Assembly: GCA_019454045.1 (NCBI GenBank)
Contig: SKCR01034816.1
Location: 17,874-81,873 of the forward strand
Direction: 5' to 3'
Length of the DNA: 64,000 nt
From: Zanthoxylum bungeanum
Taxonomy: Eukaryota > Streptophyta > Magnoliopsida > Sapindales > Rutaceae
The notes below the pieces were generated by a model. That model saw only the letters and a list, made by a program, of their open reading frames with translations, searched no databases and was not told where the DNA came from. The position numbers were made by a program, and so were the translations under genes. Of this stretch, positions 37,390 through 48,515 are shown piece by piece (the stretch's first letter is position 1; each line of letters begins with the position of its first letter).

Positions 37390-38620
37390 CTTTTTTTTTT
37401 TTTAAAGTTTCATTAATTTTTACTAATAATAATAATCATTTTATTCTTTTTAACAGAGTAGCACATGTGATGTGCAGTCATTTCTAGAGTTTTTCCAAGT
37501 GACTTACTACAATGAGAAGAAAAAATGGATCAATAAAGAAGTCGAACGCTTCTACGTAAGTTTAAGTATTTAAAATAAATTAAATATATTTTTCAATTTA
37601 ATTTTTTTCTTTTCAAGTTCGAACATTAACTTCAATTTTTTTTAAACAAAACGAAATGGTGGAGGTCCAGTGACAAACTTAGGAGACAGGGTCCGACCCT
37701 CTACTAGATGAGGAATTGTCGCAATTGGTTTTCAAGAACCAGATAGCGTACAATGTCGGACTTGGCACTCGTAAGAAGCCGACGTCATCTGGACGAATTG
37801 TTGTTTCTTCTCCTGCTGACCTGTGCCTTCGAGAACAACGAGTCAGCACCCATGACAAGTTGGAAAATACCAAAGAAGAGCTGGACAATACCGAAGAAGA
37901 GCTGAAGAAGAATCAGGAGAAGGTAGTGTAGATCGAGGAGGACCACCAAAGGAATATGTAGAAGTTCGACCAGCAGATGAGGTCTTTCAGGCAGATACTG
38001 GAGGCCTCACTCGGCCAGAATGCATTGGGCTCGATCGCCCGTCTATCACAGCAGCAATAATTTTTATTTTCATTTTTTTATAAATATTCACAGCATCAGC
38101 GACGGTTAATAAACTATGTATTTATTTTATTTAATAAGTTTTAATTATAAATTTAATTTATAATAACAAAAATAATTAATAAAATAAAAATAATTGTACT
38201 ATTATTCGGTAAATTTTTTTTTATAATAATATTTTTTGAAATAAAAAATCGAATGTTTTGAAGTAAAAATAATTGAAATAATAAATTTCTTATACCCTTT
38301 AGTATCGAATTATTCGACGCTAAAAGTAATAAAATAATATTTATATTTTAATATTTTATATCTTTTAGCATCGAAAATATTCGTCGCCAAAATACGTCAT
38401 TTAGCGTCGAAAAATAATATTTTTCGTCGACATATTTTGGAAGTAAAATGTTATACTTTAGCATTGAAATGTTATATTTCGACGCTAATTATCTTTCTCG
38501 TCAATGTGTTGACGTCCAAATTTAGCATCGAAAATATTCGACGTTAATAACCTTTAGCGTCAATTTTGATTATTTTAGCGTCGGTATATTTCGACTCTAA
38601 AGACCTTATTTTTTGTAGTG
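37390..38620 (+). mobile_element. CACTA (En/Spm-like) transposon remnant
   Basis: The right terminus reads TTTTTTGTAGTG (ending 38620), the inverse of CACTACAAAAAA. Subterminal repeats of the TTTAGCGTCGAAA type fill 38310-38600. Two transposase-like exons lie upstream. The left terminus was not found, so the element is truncated, probably where it meets the gypsy LTR. Confidence 0.75.
37457..38062 (+). pseudogene. CACTA-associated transposase fragment
   Basis: One exon-like block (37457-37556), between TTTTTAACAG and GTAAGTTT, codes SCDVQSFLEFFQVTYYN...KWINKEVERFY-like sequence. This resembles the 'F..TH...G.WV...A' helix of plant Transposase_24 proteins. A second block (about 37655-38062) includes FKNQIAYNVGLGTRKKPTS, then a coiled-coil KLENTKEELDNTEEELKKN. 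Stop codons interrupt the second block (near 37671, 37930 and 37963). Confidence 0.55.
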
Positions 38621-39307
38621 CCTGTCCCACACCGATCTCGTCCCGTCCCATCTTTATTGCGATTTAGGAAGAAAATTTATCCTGAATTAATCCCGATCAG
38701 TTTTTGAATCAGGAAGAAAAATCATCCCAAATCCCGATTGAGATTTGAGATTTTTGAGCTAAAATTCTAGATTTTTAAGTCTGGGAAAGTTTTGCTTAAT
38801 TTTAAAACATAGAGAAAATTTGTTTAGTTTCACCAAACCTATGTGGGAATTTGGCTTATTTTTCTATTTTCACATCACACTGTCTCGCGAATTATTTGAT
38901 TATGATACATGCACAAAAAGAGTTCAAATACTTGCATAAAAATATTAAAATACAAATTTTTTTTCATTAAATGATAAAATAATTTTTTATTTATACTTTT
39001 TTTTATGTACTTTTATGTGCATAAATTATTTTCATTGATTAAAACAATAAGAAAAATAGAAGAAAGAAACGTATACATAGCTTTATTGCCAATCAAACAA
39101 AATAGTGACAAAAAATACATAATATGTTATTATATTACACAACGCATTCCTAACTATTTATAAGTTTATAACAACATAACAACAACAAAAAATGAAGAAA
39201 AATGATATATTTTTATTTTTTAGTGATATTTAGTTTTTTTTATTTTTTGTTATTTTTTGTTTTTTTTAAGGTTTTTGTGTTATTTTCTGTTCAAATACAA
39301 ATGGGGT
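38621..39307. other. intergenic, 3' flank of methyltransferase
   Basis: AT-rich; no gene seen. A candidate poly(A) signal for the minus-strand methyltransferase, AATAAA, lies at 39082-39087, about 220 bases after its stop. The stretch 38625-38720 repeats a CCCGAT/GGGAT theme. Confidence 0.45.
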
Positions 39308-40614
39308 CTACTTGAAAAACTCCATGATGTAGAGATTACAAACACAACATGCAAAATTAATACCCTTGAATCCAGCTCCAATTGCCAAATTTGTGAACTC
39401 TTTTTTTGTTCGTTCCCTTCCTCCTCCATCTCTAGTCATCAAAAGTACATCCAAGAGGGATGTTTCTCTTGCGGAAGAGCTTATCTCAGGTATTTCTGGA
39501 ACTATCGAATTCATAATAATGACCTTCCCGTTATCTGGAATTGCTTTGTAGCAGTTTTTCAATATACTCAAGCAGTGATCATCATCCCAACAATGAAGTA
39601 TCCACTGTAAATTTCCATATTCATTATGTCAGTGAAAATGTCTACCAAAAAGGAACAGCATTGATAATCTATATATGCCTTCATTTCTTTCATGTAAATT
39701 ACCTTCATCAGAACGACATCTCCTTTTGGAACGCTTTCGAACATATTTCCCCCTACATGCACCACACCTGCAACAATTAAACTCTCTGAGAATCATGTGA
39801 ATTGATGATTGTTTTAAAAACTAATAATAACTTATACTTACCAGGATATGATGGAGCATCTTGTACAACATGAGGCAAGTCAAAGTTAATGGCCTTAATA
39901 TGGGGATATTTGGAAGTAATCATACTGAGGGTGACACCAAAGCCTCCACCAACATCGACAAGTCGCTTAACGTTCTCAAAGCCCTTGTAATGCTCCAGGA
40001 TTCTCTTCATAGCTATGGTTGAGTGATTAAACATTGCCCTATGGTAAATTTCATTGAATCTGGTGTTGCTTGAAGCATACTCAAATATGTGCATTCCATG
40101 CACCCTATCGAATGGTATCCCTCCTTCAACCACAGCATCTTTCATTCCCAACCTACTTGTTGAAAATTGACTACGTTATTGCTATAACATACAAAGTGTA
40201 CATAAAATTTAAAATTTGAAAAAACAATAAAAGCAAATGTATATACCAGCTCTCAAGGAAGACCTTGTCGAGAGGCAAGGCCATGAAGTGACCCAATGAG
40301 GCATCATCTTTATCACTGACAAAATATTTGGACACAGAAGTAAGACCATACATCGTCTTGTCACCAGAAACAGAGCACTCAAGCACACGGTAGCTGACCA
40401 GAAGCCTAAGCATTCGGTCAAGCATCACTGGTGCTTTTGTGTTTTGTGCTTGTAAGAGGGCTGCGATCTCTGAGGCAGAGAGTTTGCCAGCTTTGGCTAT
40501 CGTTTCAAAAACGCCAAGCTGAATAGCTGCTTGAGTAGCCATGGGCAGCACTATCCCCATTGCTAGCTGCATGGCATATGAATAGCTCTCTTCTTCTTCT
40601 GATAAAGGACTCAT
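39308..40614 (-). CDS. ANMT: SAM-dependent methyltransferase, anthranilate N-methyltransferase-like (COMT family)
   Basis: Four exons, 40614-40247, 40152-39842, 39767-39703 and 39604-39308, with GT-AG introns, encode 346 residues. The N-terminal dimerisation domain starts [26 protein letters not shown]. The SAM-binding core is LVDVGGGFG (187-195) with [13 protein letters not shown]. The C-terminal active site has His252 in [11 protein letters not shown]. In caffeate OMT the residue after that His is Asp and a catalytic Glu sits in the VAEC strand; here they are Cys253 and Asn280 (IIMNS), while Glu312 (GGRERT) is kept. From memory, Ruta anthranilate N-methyltransferase has the same changes and is very similar throughout; it N-methylates anthranilate for acridone alkaloids. 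Intact and probably functional; cytosolic homodimer by family. An O-methyltransferase role is the alternative. Confidence 0.85.
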
Positions 40615-40703
40615 TTGCTAATTTCTTAGTTTCTTTGCTTCTGTTTTTGGATGAGTAGTATTGCTTCTTTTCGTGTTTTGTAATTGAGAACTTTGAGGGA
40701 TTC

Positions 40704-40715
40704 CATTTATATAGA
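40704..40715 (-). promoter_or_regulatory. TATA box of methyltransferase gene
   Basis: The minus strand reads CTATATAAATGG, ending about 90 bases before the start codon, which leaves a 5' UTR of roughly 60 bases. This is a strong consensus match. Confidence 0.75.
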
Positions 40716-40896
40716 ACCAGACCTGAGATATATTCCTCCAATCATGATTTAGTGTGAACTAAGTTTATAAAAATAACAACTATCACGATTTATCGAATAT
40801 AAACCTTATTTAAATCCCACTTATCTATTACTCATAGATCTTATTTCAAGCTCCTCAATCCATATCTACGGTATGAAGTAATTCTTCAGTCCAATT

Positions 40897-41237
40897 GAGG
40901 TATGGATGACGTGATAACACCAAAAAATTAGTAAATGACATGTATGATTTAATATCTATATTTTTAGTTGTTTTTTAATATTTTAGCACGCGTGGCAAAT
41001 TGATGATTGGATTATTTTACGGATGACGTTATACCTCCGTTATATTGTAGATTTTCTCCTACAACATGAGAAAATCTACAATACAACGAAGGTACCACGT
41101 CATTCTGCAACAATCCAATAATTCATTGTCACGCGTGCTAAAATGTTAAAAAAAACTAAAAAAGTAGATATTAAATCATACATATAATTTACTAATTTGT
41201 TGATGATAATTTATTAGTGATACCACATCCGTGCCTC
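40897..41237. mobile_element. foldback MITE upstream of methyltransferase
   Basis: A 341-bp near-palindrome. The left arm from GAGGTATGGATGACGTGATA is mirrored by the right arm ending CACATCCGTGCCTC. Inner arm parts such as ATGATTTAATATCTA, TTTTAGCACGCGTG and GAAAATCTACAATA are matched on the other side. No coding capacity. It lies about 180 bases upstream of the TATA box, inside the likely promoter. Confidence 0.85.
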
Positions 41238-41569
41238 TCTTCCGCCAAATATAAACTTCAAGTCAAAGTTGATAGGTAGACTATTGAAACACTTTATTTG
41301 AACAAATATTCAACTCCTAATTAGTACAATATGTAACTTCTCGATATTATATTTGGCAGTCCATGTGAAATGCATTTGCGTAATTATTGGCAATGATGTC
41401 AATTCTCATGTATTATTCGACAATAAAATATTATATATTAAATTAATAATTATTCTAAAGATAAGAGAAATGAGCATACCAAGTCATCCTTGCCTGCCGA
41501 CATTTCATTTTTTGCCACATACATTCATTTGGATCTGAATTAAAAGTTTTTATCACTCGACTCTTTTTG
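41238..41569. other. unassigned AT-rich stretch
   Basis: No gene, terminal repeat or recognised motif was seen between the MITE and the gag-only copia element. Confidence 0.4.
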
Positions 41570-42014
41570 TTTTTGTGGGTAAGTATATCGAGTAGTATAT
41601 CCATTTGTTTTGATATCTCCGTCTTAAAGGGAGTATGATTTTATTTTTGTGGGTAAGTATATCGAGTAGTATATCCATTTGTTTTGATATCTCCATCTTA
41701 AGGGAGTAGGATTAAGGAGGAGTAGTATATCTACCTATACATGCATGAGAGTTTTATGAATTTTGACTGCTTTATATGTTCTTTATAATCCCTGTGTCTT
41801 TCACGGTATGTTATTATTTGTGGATGTTTCAGGTACGCAGATTTGGTAGCTATTATGGCATTCATTTCAAGACTACTTAGTCAGGTATTAGATCGAGTCT
41901 TATTGTAATAAGTCACTGTCTTGATGGTTGGCAGTTGGCGATTTTTCTTTTTGGGTCTTTTACCGTAGTCTCTGTATTAGGTAGTGTTTTATCACGAAAT
42001 GCCAAATGGGAGAT
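41570..42014 (+). mobile_element. 3' internal remnant of an adjacent copy (gag-only copia)
   Basis: From about 41600 to 42014 the sequence parallels 46095-46450, which is the internal 3' end just before the right LTR, including the polypurine tract CCAAATGGGAGAT at 42002. A local tandem duplication of about 75 bp (GGGTAAGTATATCGAGTAGT twice) lies at 41575-41725. This is the tail of a second element sharing the LTR at 42015. Confidence 0.75.
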
Positions 42015-43105
42015 TGTTAGTTCCAATTTTATTGGCAATGTCCGTAACAAAACAAGTTCAATTGAGTCGTAATAAGTCTTGAAGAACTTGAAACAATTGG
42101 ACTGGTATTTGGCAAAGCTGTGCATGAAGATCAGACATGTGTTAGTGCTGCGTTCGTTGAAGTCGAACGTGTGGCGTTAGTGTCACGTTCATTGTTGGGT
42201 TCGAACGAAACTTGGCAGAATGTTCTCGTGCTTGGTGCGTCCTTTAGTGTGTTTGAACGAAATATTCCAGAGAGCAAACGTTCGAGGTGCGTTCAAGTAA
42301 GCGTTCCAACGAAACCTTCCAGAGAGCACACATTCATCATGCGTTCGAGTGGCGTTCGAACGCCCGTGCGTAACTTGGTTATTTTGGACGTGTTTTCAAG
42401 CTATTTTTCCTTTAGAAACCCTAGTTCTTTCCCTATATATATAAAGAAACACATAGCCACCTTCACAGGTGTTGAAAACATATTCTCTCAAAGATGCAAA
42501 CCTTCATAACTTTTCAACCTATTCTTTTCTCACCTTGAAGAATTCATTATTTTCATTGTCTTCGCTTTTATGGTGAGATTGATCCTGTTAAACCATCAAC
42601 AAAAATCAAACCAACTTTCCTAATCCTTCATAGTTCTCTAGGAGGAAGTTTGGCAATCGGAGTTCTGGCGTTCAGAGTTGCAGAGTTGATCTGCTCAGAG
42701 ACTTCAGAGGTTATGAAGAAAACCATGGGGTACGGGCTCGATGAGTTCTTCGAGTTCTTGCAGTCTAGAGGTACTAGAGTCGGTGGAGTTGCCACCATAG
42801 GTCTTTTACCATCACTGTCAGTTTTTCTCTTTATAGTGGATTTGGGCTGGTAGCCCAGATACCCGAAGAGGTTTTTACTCGCATGAGTTTTCCACTTCGT
42901 CACCAAAATTATTGTGTTGATTTTGTGTGATCGATGTTTATTGTCAGCATTATTACTTATTGATTTTATATTCTGCAATATATTATAATTGCTTAGAATT
43001 AAGGTTGTTTATTAATTAATTCATAGAAATAATATTTAGGACTTGTCTTAAAATATTATGTTTATTCCGCATAGGGTCATAACCTTGGTAAAATATGAAC
43101 TTTCA
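42015..43105 (+). repeat. LTR (left/shared) of gag-only copia element
   Basis: It begins TGTTAGTTCC after a polypurine tract and ends GAACTTTCA just before TAGTATCAGAGTC, a primer-binding site for initiator tRNA-Met. It is matched over its length by 46451-47544. It carries several GTTCGAACG-like motifs and a GAATGTTCTCG at 42217. Confidence 0.88.
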
Positions 43106-43106
43106 A

Positions 43107-43120
43107 TTAGTATCAGAGTC
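43107..43120 (+). other. primer-binding site
   Basis: TTAGTATCAGAGTC, one base inside the LTR, matches TGGTATCAGAGC (initiator tRNA-Met complement) with small changes. Confidence 0.75.
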
Positions 43121-43149
43121 TGACCGTGATCCTTGACCCGTTAGCTATG

Positions 43150-44231
43150 GAAAGAAGTTAACCCTTAAATTGTCCCTCATTCTTTGACGGGACTGCAAAT
43201 TTACATTAGACGGTTTGCATGAGAGCGTTCCTTAAATTCTTAGATGAGAGGGTCTGGATGACAGTAGAGTATGGGTGGGAACCTCCCTTGGTCATAGTTG
43301 ATGGGGTCTTTTCTCCTAAAGATAAACTGACCATGACTATGGATGAGTTTGACGCTAGCAAAAAGAACAGCAAGGCAATTAATACCATTCATGTTGCTAT
43401 TTGTTTTTCTGAATTTAGGAGAATCTCTATATGTGAGATAGCTAAGGATGCTTGGGACATCCTTCTGACTGTGCATGAGGGCACATTGTCTGTTAAAAAT
43501 AATAGACTGTAAGAGCTTACCATTAGGTTTGAGGTCGCTAGTATGAAAGACGATGAGACATTTGATGAGTTTTATGCTGAGATTAACGATATCGTTAACT
43601 CAAGTTTTGAACTAGTTCAGACTATTCCTACCAATAAGATAGTGAAGAAAATCCTAAGATCCATGCCTAACGACCTAGATCACCTTAAATTAGAAGACCT
43701 CGTAGGAAAACTGTAGGTGTATGAGAAGAAACTTCTTGGTTATAAAAAGCCCAAGACTATAGCGATGAAGATCACAAAGGAAGTTGTTCATGGTCAGTCA
43801 AGTGATGATAATGATAATCTCACAAATCATGATTTGGCCATGAATGCAAAAAAGTTTAAGAAATTTCTTAAGCTTAAGAAGAGTGATTGTGATAGGGCTA
43901 TGAATGATATGCCTATAGAGAGTAGGCATAATAGGAGAGAGTCTAGAGAGGATAAGGGTAGCAAACTCCATTATATTCAATTCAATCAGTGTGAAGGGTA
44001 TGGGCATATTAGATTTGAGTGTCCCACATACCTTAAGTCCAAGGGCAAGAAAGTCATGGCAGCCTCTCTTAAATATAAGAGTAATTTTATGGCCTTTTCT
44101 GCGAGTGTTTCTGGTGAGAGAAATGATATCGTTAGTGATGAAGATGTTATATATAATTTCTCTCATGATGAGTCCGCAGATGAGGATATTCTTCAGGTAG
44201 CATATGTTGAATTTTTTTTTGTCAGAGTTTA
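43150..44231 (+). pseudogene. copia gag (UBN2) of pol-less element
   Basis: Three consecutive pieces make a nearly full gag: FLDERVWMTVEYGWEPP (43219-43512), then RFEVASMKDDETFDEFYAEINDIVNS (about 43525-43715, read through), then 43717-44232 with a zinc knuckle QCEGYGHIRFECP. Stops at 43510-43512 and 43714-43716 interrupt it. The domain is the standard retrotransposon gag/UBN2 capsid-like domain. Confidence 0.85.
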
Positions 44232-46450
44232 ACTATCAAGAAGACGAATATAGAGGTCAATAACAGGCTGAAGGAAGTAGAGCTGTACAAGAATGAAGCT
44301 CAAGCCAAGTTTGATAAGAAAATAGACCACATGTTAGGGATTATTATCGAGTCTAATTATGATAAGGCGTCAACACCTAGAGCTATACCAATCCCTACTA
44401 AACATGACTTAGGTAAAAAGTCAGTTAATTTTAGTCGTGTGGTTCCTCATGTTGTTCCTCATCTTGTGTCCCAACCTCAATCAAGAGGTGTGTTGGGTAA
44501 AACTCGTTCTCATCCAAGGTTTGTGCCTGTATGCCATCATTGTGGCAATGCAGAACTTATTAGGCCAACGTGTATCTTATTTCACAGACACAAGAAATGG
44601 CATTAGAGTGTGTCACCTAGATTTGATTCGTCAATTTAGTTTCTCAAGTGTCTGCACTAACTAAACATATACAAATTATTAATGAGAAACTTGCTTTGTT
44701 GACTGGGAATACTCAAGTGACAGAGATTTCTAGAAAGGTTTGGGTGAGGAAGCAAGATGACTTCCATCTACTTCTGGATGCCCTGATATGCATGATGAGA
44801 GTGGACTTCTGTGTAACCCTTCTTAGAAGTTGAATTTGTTTCCCTATTGCATGTGTGTGTGCGTGTGTGTTTTTATTTTTGCACCTTTTTTAATTGCATA
44901 TGGGTGTGCGTGTTTTATTTTTGTTATATGTTCATTGGTATATAGGATGGAAACCCGGACATAAATTTCATAGCCGATTCCGAATGGACGGTCGTATGAT
45001 CTGCACTCGGGATACAACTCCACGTACCATTGGATATTGACAAGCTGTTTTGTGTCTTTATATTTTTTTGTGTTAAAACTGAAAAATAAAAAAAAAGTAT
45101 AAAATGAACAAGACCAAAAATATTTTTTTTATGGCTTGTTAGAGCATGTAAAAGCATATTGCATGTGATCATGATATGTAGGATATATGGTTATGCATGA
45201 ATGATATGCTATTATTTTTCTTGGTGCTCTATGTGCATGAGTGTGTGTGATAACAACTCTTGGTATATCTTTTGCTTGCATTTCACATACACGTTTTTGT
45301 TATTGTCGAGGCTTATGAGTTTTTGGACGGGCATTCTAATCTTTATCATACTTTGCTCACTAAATAGTGTGACCTTTGACTAGATGACCTTGTGTTATTC
45401 CCTTGTTAAAGTAAAAAGAAAGAAAATAAATTTTTTTACATGAGTCTCAAATGCAAAAGATTCAATGAGCCAAATTCAAAAGATAAGGGCAAAAACCCTT
45501 CACTCAAAAGAGTATTTATTTATGAGCTCATTACATTTATGAGGAGAATTTCATTGTATGCAACCAATGTTGCTTATTTTCAGGTCCTAGTGGTGCTGAG
45601 TTTGAACACTTATTTTGTGAACTTGGTGTGTCAAGAGATGAGATTTCTTTAGTTTCGTCTCGCTCATAAAATAAGGTCTTAAGCCTTGATTTGTTGTGCA
45701 CTTATTTTTCTCGCAAGTACTTATTATGCTTTGATGTTTATGTCATATGCGTGCGTGTAGTATTTGGAAAAATCTAAAGTGATGCATATTATTTCATGTC
45801 ATAAACAACTGAATACTAACTAGGTATCATTGTACTTGCTTGCAGTGCTATTTCAGTCAATTTTGATTAAATTGTTTAAAAAAAAAAAACTTATTGTGTG
45901 TTTGTGTGTGCTTCATATTTATGAGTGTTTTACTTCATATATGTTTTCATTACTAACCAAGTAAGGCTGCTAGTGAGGGGGGTATCTTTTGTTTGAATAT
46001 TCTATTGCAGTTGTTGTCTTCTATGTTACCTTTCATTTATGTTATCTTTCCCATTGTCATTTCATGACAAAAAGGGGGAGAGTAGGTTGGTAGTTTGGGA
46101 GTAGTATATCAATTTGTTTGGATACCTCCATGTTAATGGGAGTAGGATTAAGGGGGAATATGATATCTACCTATACTTGCATGAGAGTTTTATGAATTTT
46201 CACTGCTTTATATGTTGTTTACAATCCATGTGTTTTCACAGTATGTTATTGTTTGTGGATGTTTCAAGTAAGCAGATTTGGTAGCTATGGTGGCATTGAT
46301 TTCAAGACTACTTGGTCAGGTATTAGATCGAGTCTTATTATAATAAGTCATTGTCTTTATGGTTGGCAGTTGGTGATTTTTCTTTTTGGGTATTTTACCG
46401 TAGTCTTTGTATTAGGCAGTGTTTTGTAACGGAATGCCAAAAGGAGAGAT
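44232..46450 (+). other. non-coding interior of gag-only copia element
   Basis: After gag, weak remnants are readable (44640-44830, with VWVRKQDDFHLL where the protease-proximal spacer would be). After that no integrase, RT or RNase H motif is seen. GT-rich microsatellite sequence lies at 44845-44870. Bases 44934-45036 match 60043-60148 in inverse orientation. The polypurine tract CCAAAAGGAGAGAT is at 46437-46450. Confidence 0.7.
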
Positions 46451-47544
46451 TGTTAGTTCCATTTTTATTGGCAATGTTTATAATAAAACAAGTTCAATTG
46501 AGTTGTAATAAGTCTTGAAGAACTTGGAATAATTGGACTGGTATTTGGCAAAGCTGTGCATGAAGATCAGACATTTCTTTAGTGCTGCGTTCATTGAAGG
46601 GTTCGAACTTGTGGTGTTAGTGTCACATTCGTTGTCGGGTTTGAACAAAACTTGGCAGAATGTTCCCGTGCTTGGTACGTCCTTTAGTGCGTTTGAATCA
46701 AACATTCTAGAGAGCAAACATTCGAGGTGCGTTCTAGTAAGCGTTCGAACAAAATCTTCCATAGAACACGTGTTCATCACGCGTTCGAGTTGCGTTCAAA
46801 AGCCCGTGCGTAACTTATTTATTTTGGACGTGTTTTCAAGCTATTTTGCCTTTGGAAATTGTAGATCTTGCCCTACCTATATAAAAAAACACATAGCCAC
46901 CTTCACAGGTGTTGAAAATATATTCTCTCAAAGCTGCAAACCTTCATAACTTTTCAACCTATTCTTTTCTCATCTTGAAGGCTTCATTGTTTTCATTGTC
47001 TTCGCTTTGATGTTGATATTGATCCTATAAAACCATCAATAAAAATCAAACCAACTTTCCTAATCCTTCAGAGTTCTCTGGCAGGAAGTTTGGTAGTCGG
47101 AGTTTTGGCATTCAGAGTTACAGATTTGATCCGTTCAGAGACTTCATAGGTTTTGAAGTAACCGTGGGGTACGGGCTCGAAGAGTTCTTCGAGTTCTTGC
47201 AGTCTATAGGTACTAAAGTCGGTGGAGTTGGCACCATAGGTATTTTACCATCACTGTACGTTTTTCTCTTTATAGTGGATTTGGGCTGGTAGCCGAGATA
47301 CCCGAAGAGATTTTTTACTCGCACGAGTTTTCCACTTCGTCACCAAAATTATTGTGTTGATTTTGTGTGGTTGATGTTTATTGTTAGCATTATTACTTAT
47401 TGATTTTATATTATATAGTATCTTATAATTGCTTAGAATTAAGGTTATTTATTCAATAATCCATAAAAATAATATTTAGGACTTGTCTTAAAAATTATGT
47501 TTATTCCGCATAGGGTCACAACCTTGGTAAAATATGAACTTTTA
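46451..47544 (+). repeat. right LTR of gag-only copia element
   Basis: It starts TGTTAGTTCC and parallels 42015-43105 throughout, with moderate divergence. The end is near 47543, where similarity to the left LTR stops. Confidence 0.88.
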
Positions 47545-48515
47545 GTAAAGATGGTCTTGAAAACAACGGTTTTTTTTTCATATTCTTATTATAATAAATA
47601 TTATTTTTTCTTAAAATTTGGGCCCCAAAATATAAACCATTAATTTTGACTTAAAATTGGAGGTCCCAACTTGATCCCAAATTAGAGGTCTCAACTGATA
47701 GTTTATATAGACTGTCTTCAGAACCATCACTGCTTGTGAGAAAGAACTCAAAAATTTTAACTTGTTGGAGTAAGATATAACATATAACAATTAAATTATA
47801 ATATTTAGTCTCATATTAAACTAGCATTTTACTAAGGGTGGGCAAAAACTTAAATGAAATTTAATTGGGTGATGAGATAAAGAGAGTTGCTTGGAATCAC
47901 TCTGTCAGTCCTTGAAATTAAGGCCATAACTTATCTCAGTGCATTGAGGGGATAAATTACAAAATTAAATTATCAATTATTTAGTATCTACATAAAATAA
48001 TTTAATTATTTTTTAAATTATAAGAGAAAATTAAGTATTATAATTTTAAATGTTTATATGAAATCCATGAATCAACCTTATATGAGGAAGATAGGAGAAT
48101 TTAAGCCCTAAATATGTCCAATAGCATCCTAAACGTCATCAGAGGCACTCAAATAATGTCAAGTTATGTTTTCTCAAAAGTTAAGGTTTTTGGTTGAAAC
48201 TCATCTCATACATTGAGAGAAATCGTCTTTTTAAAAATATCTCTTACTTGATCTATAACATCTCGATAGAGACAAGGTATTTCCGGCAGGAGACAAGATT
48301 AACCTATCTTCATAAGCCTCTAAATTTACAGAAAAATGGACACAATGAATCCTAAAATTGGACAATCTGGATCACAATCCAGCATCAAACAGAACCTACA
48401 ATAGGCATCAAATATATAAAAAGGACCTGAGGTCTACAAAAAACACATCAAACTCAAAACAACACTTAACGCCTCTGTGCGCACATCAATCAACACTTAA
48501 GGGCTTTGTGTCAAC
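47545..48515. other. unassigned AT-rich stretch
   Basis: Nothing recognisable as coding, terminal repeats or promoter. A/T-rich with short runs. Confidence 0.4.

Noticed and set aside
42120..42509. 129-codon frame in the LTR, with a related 138-codon frame at 46533
   Set aside because: It is inside an LTR; the two copies have diverged by frameshifts and no protein family is recognised.
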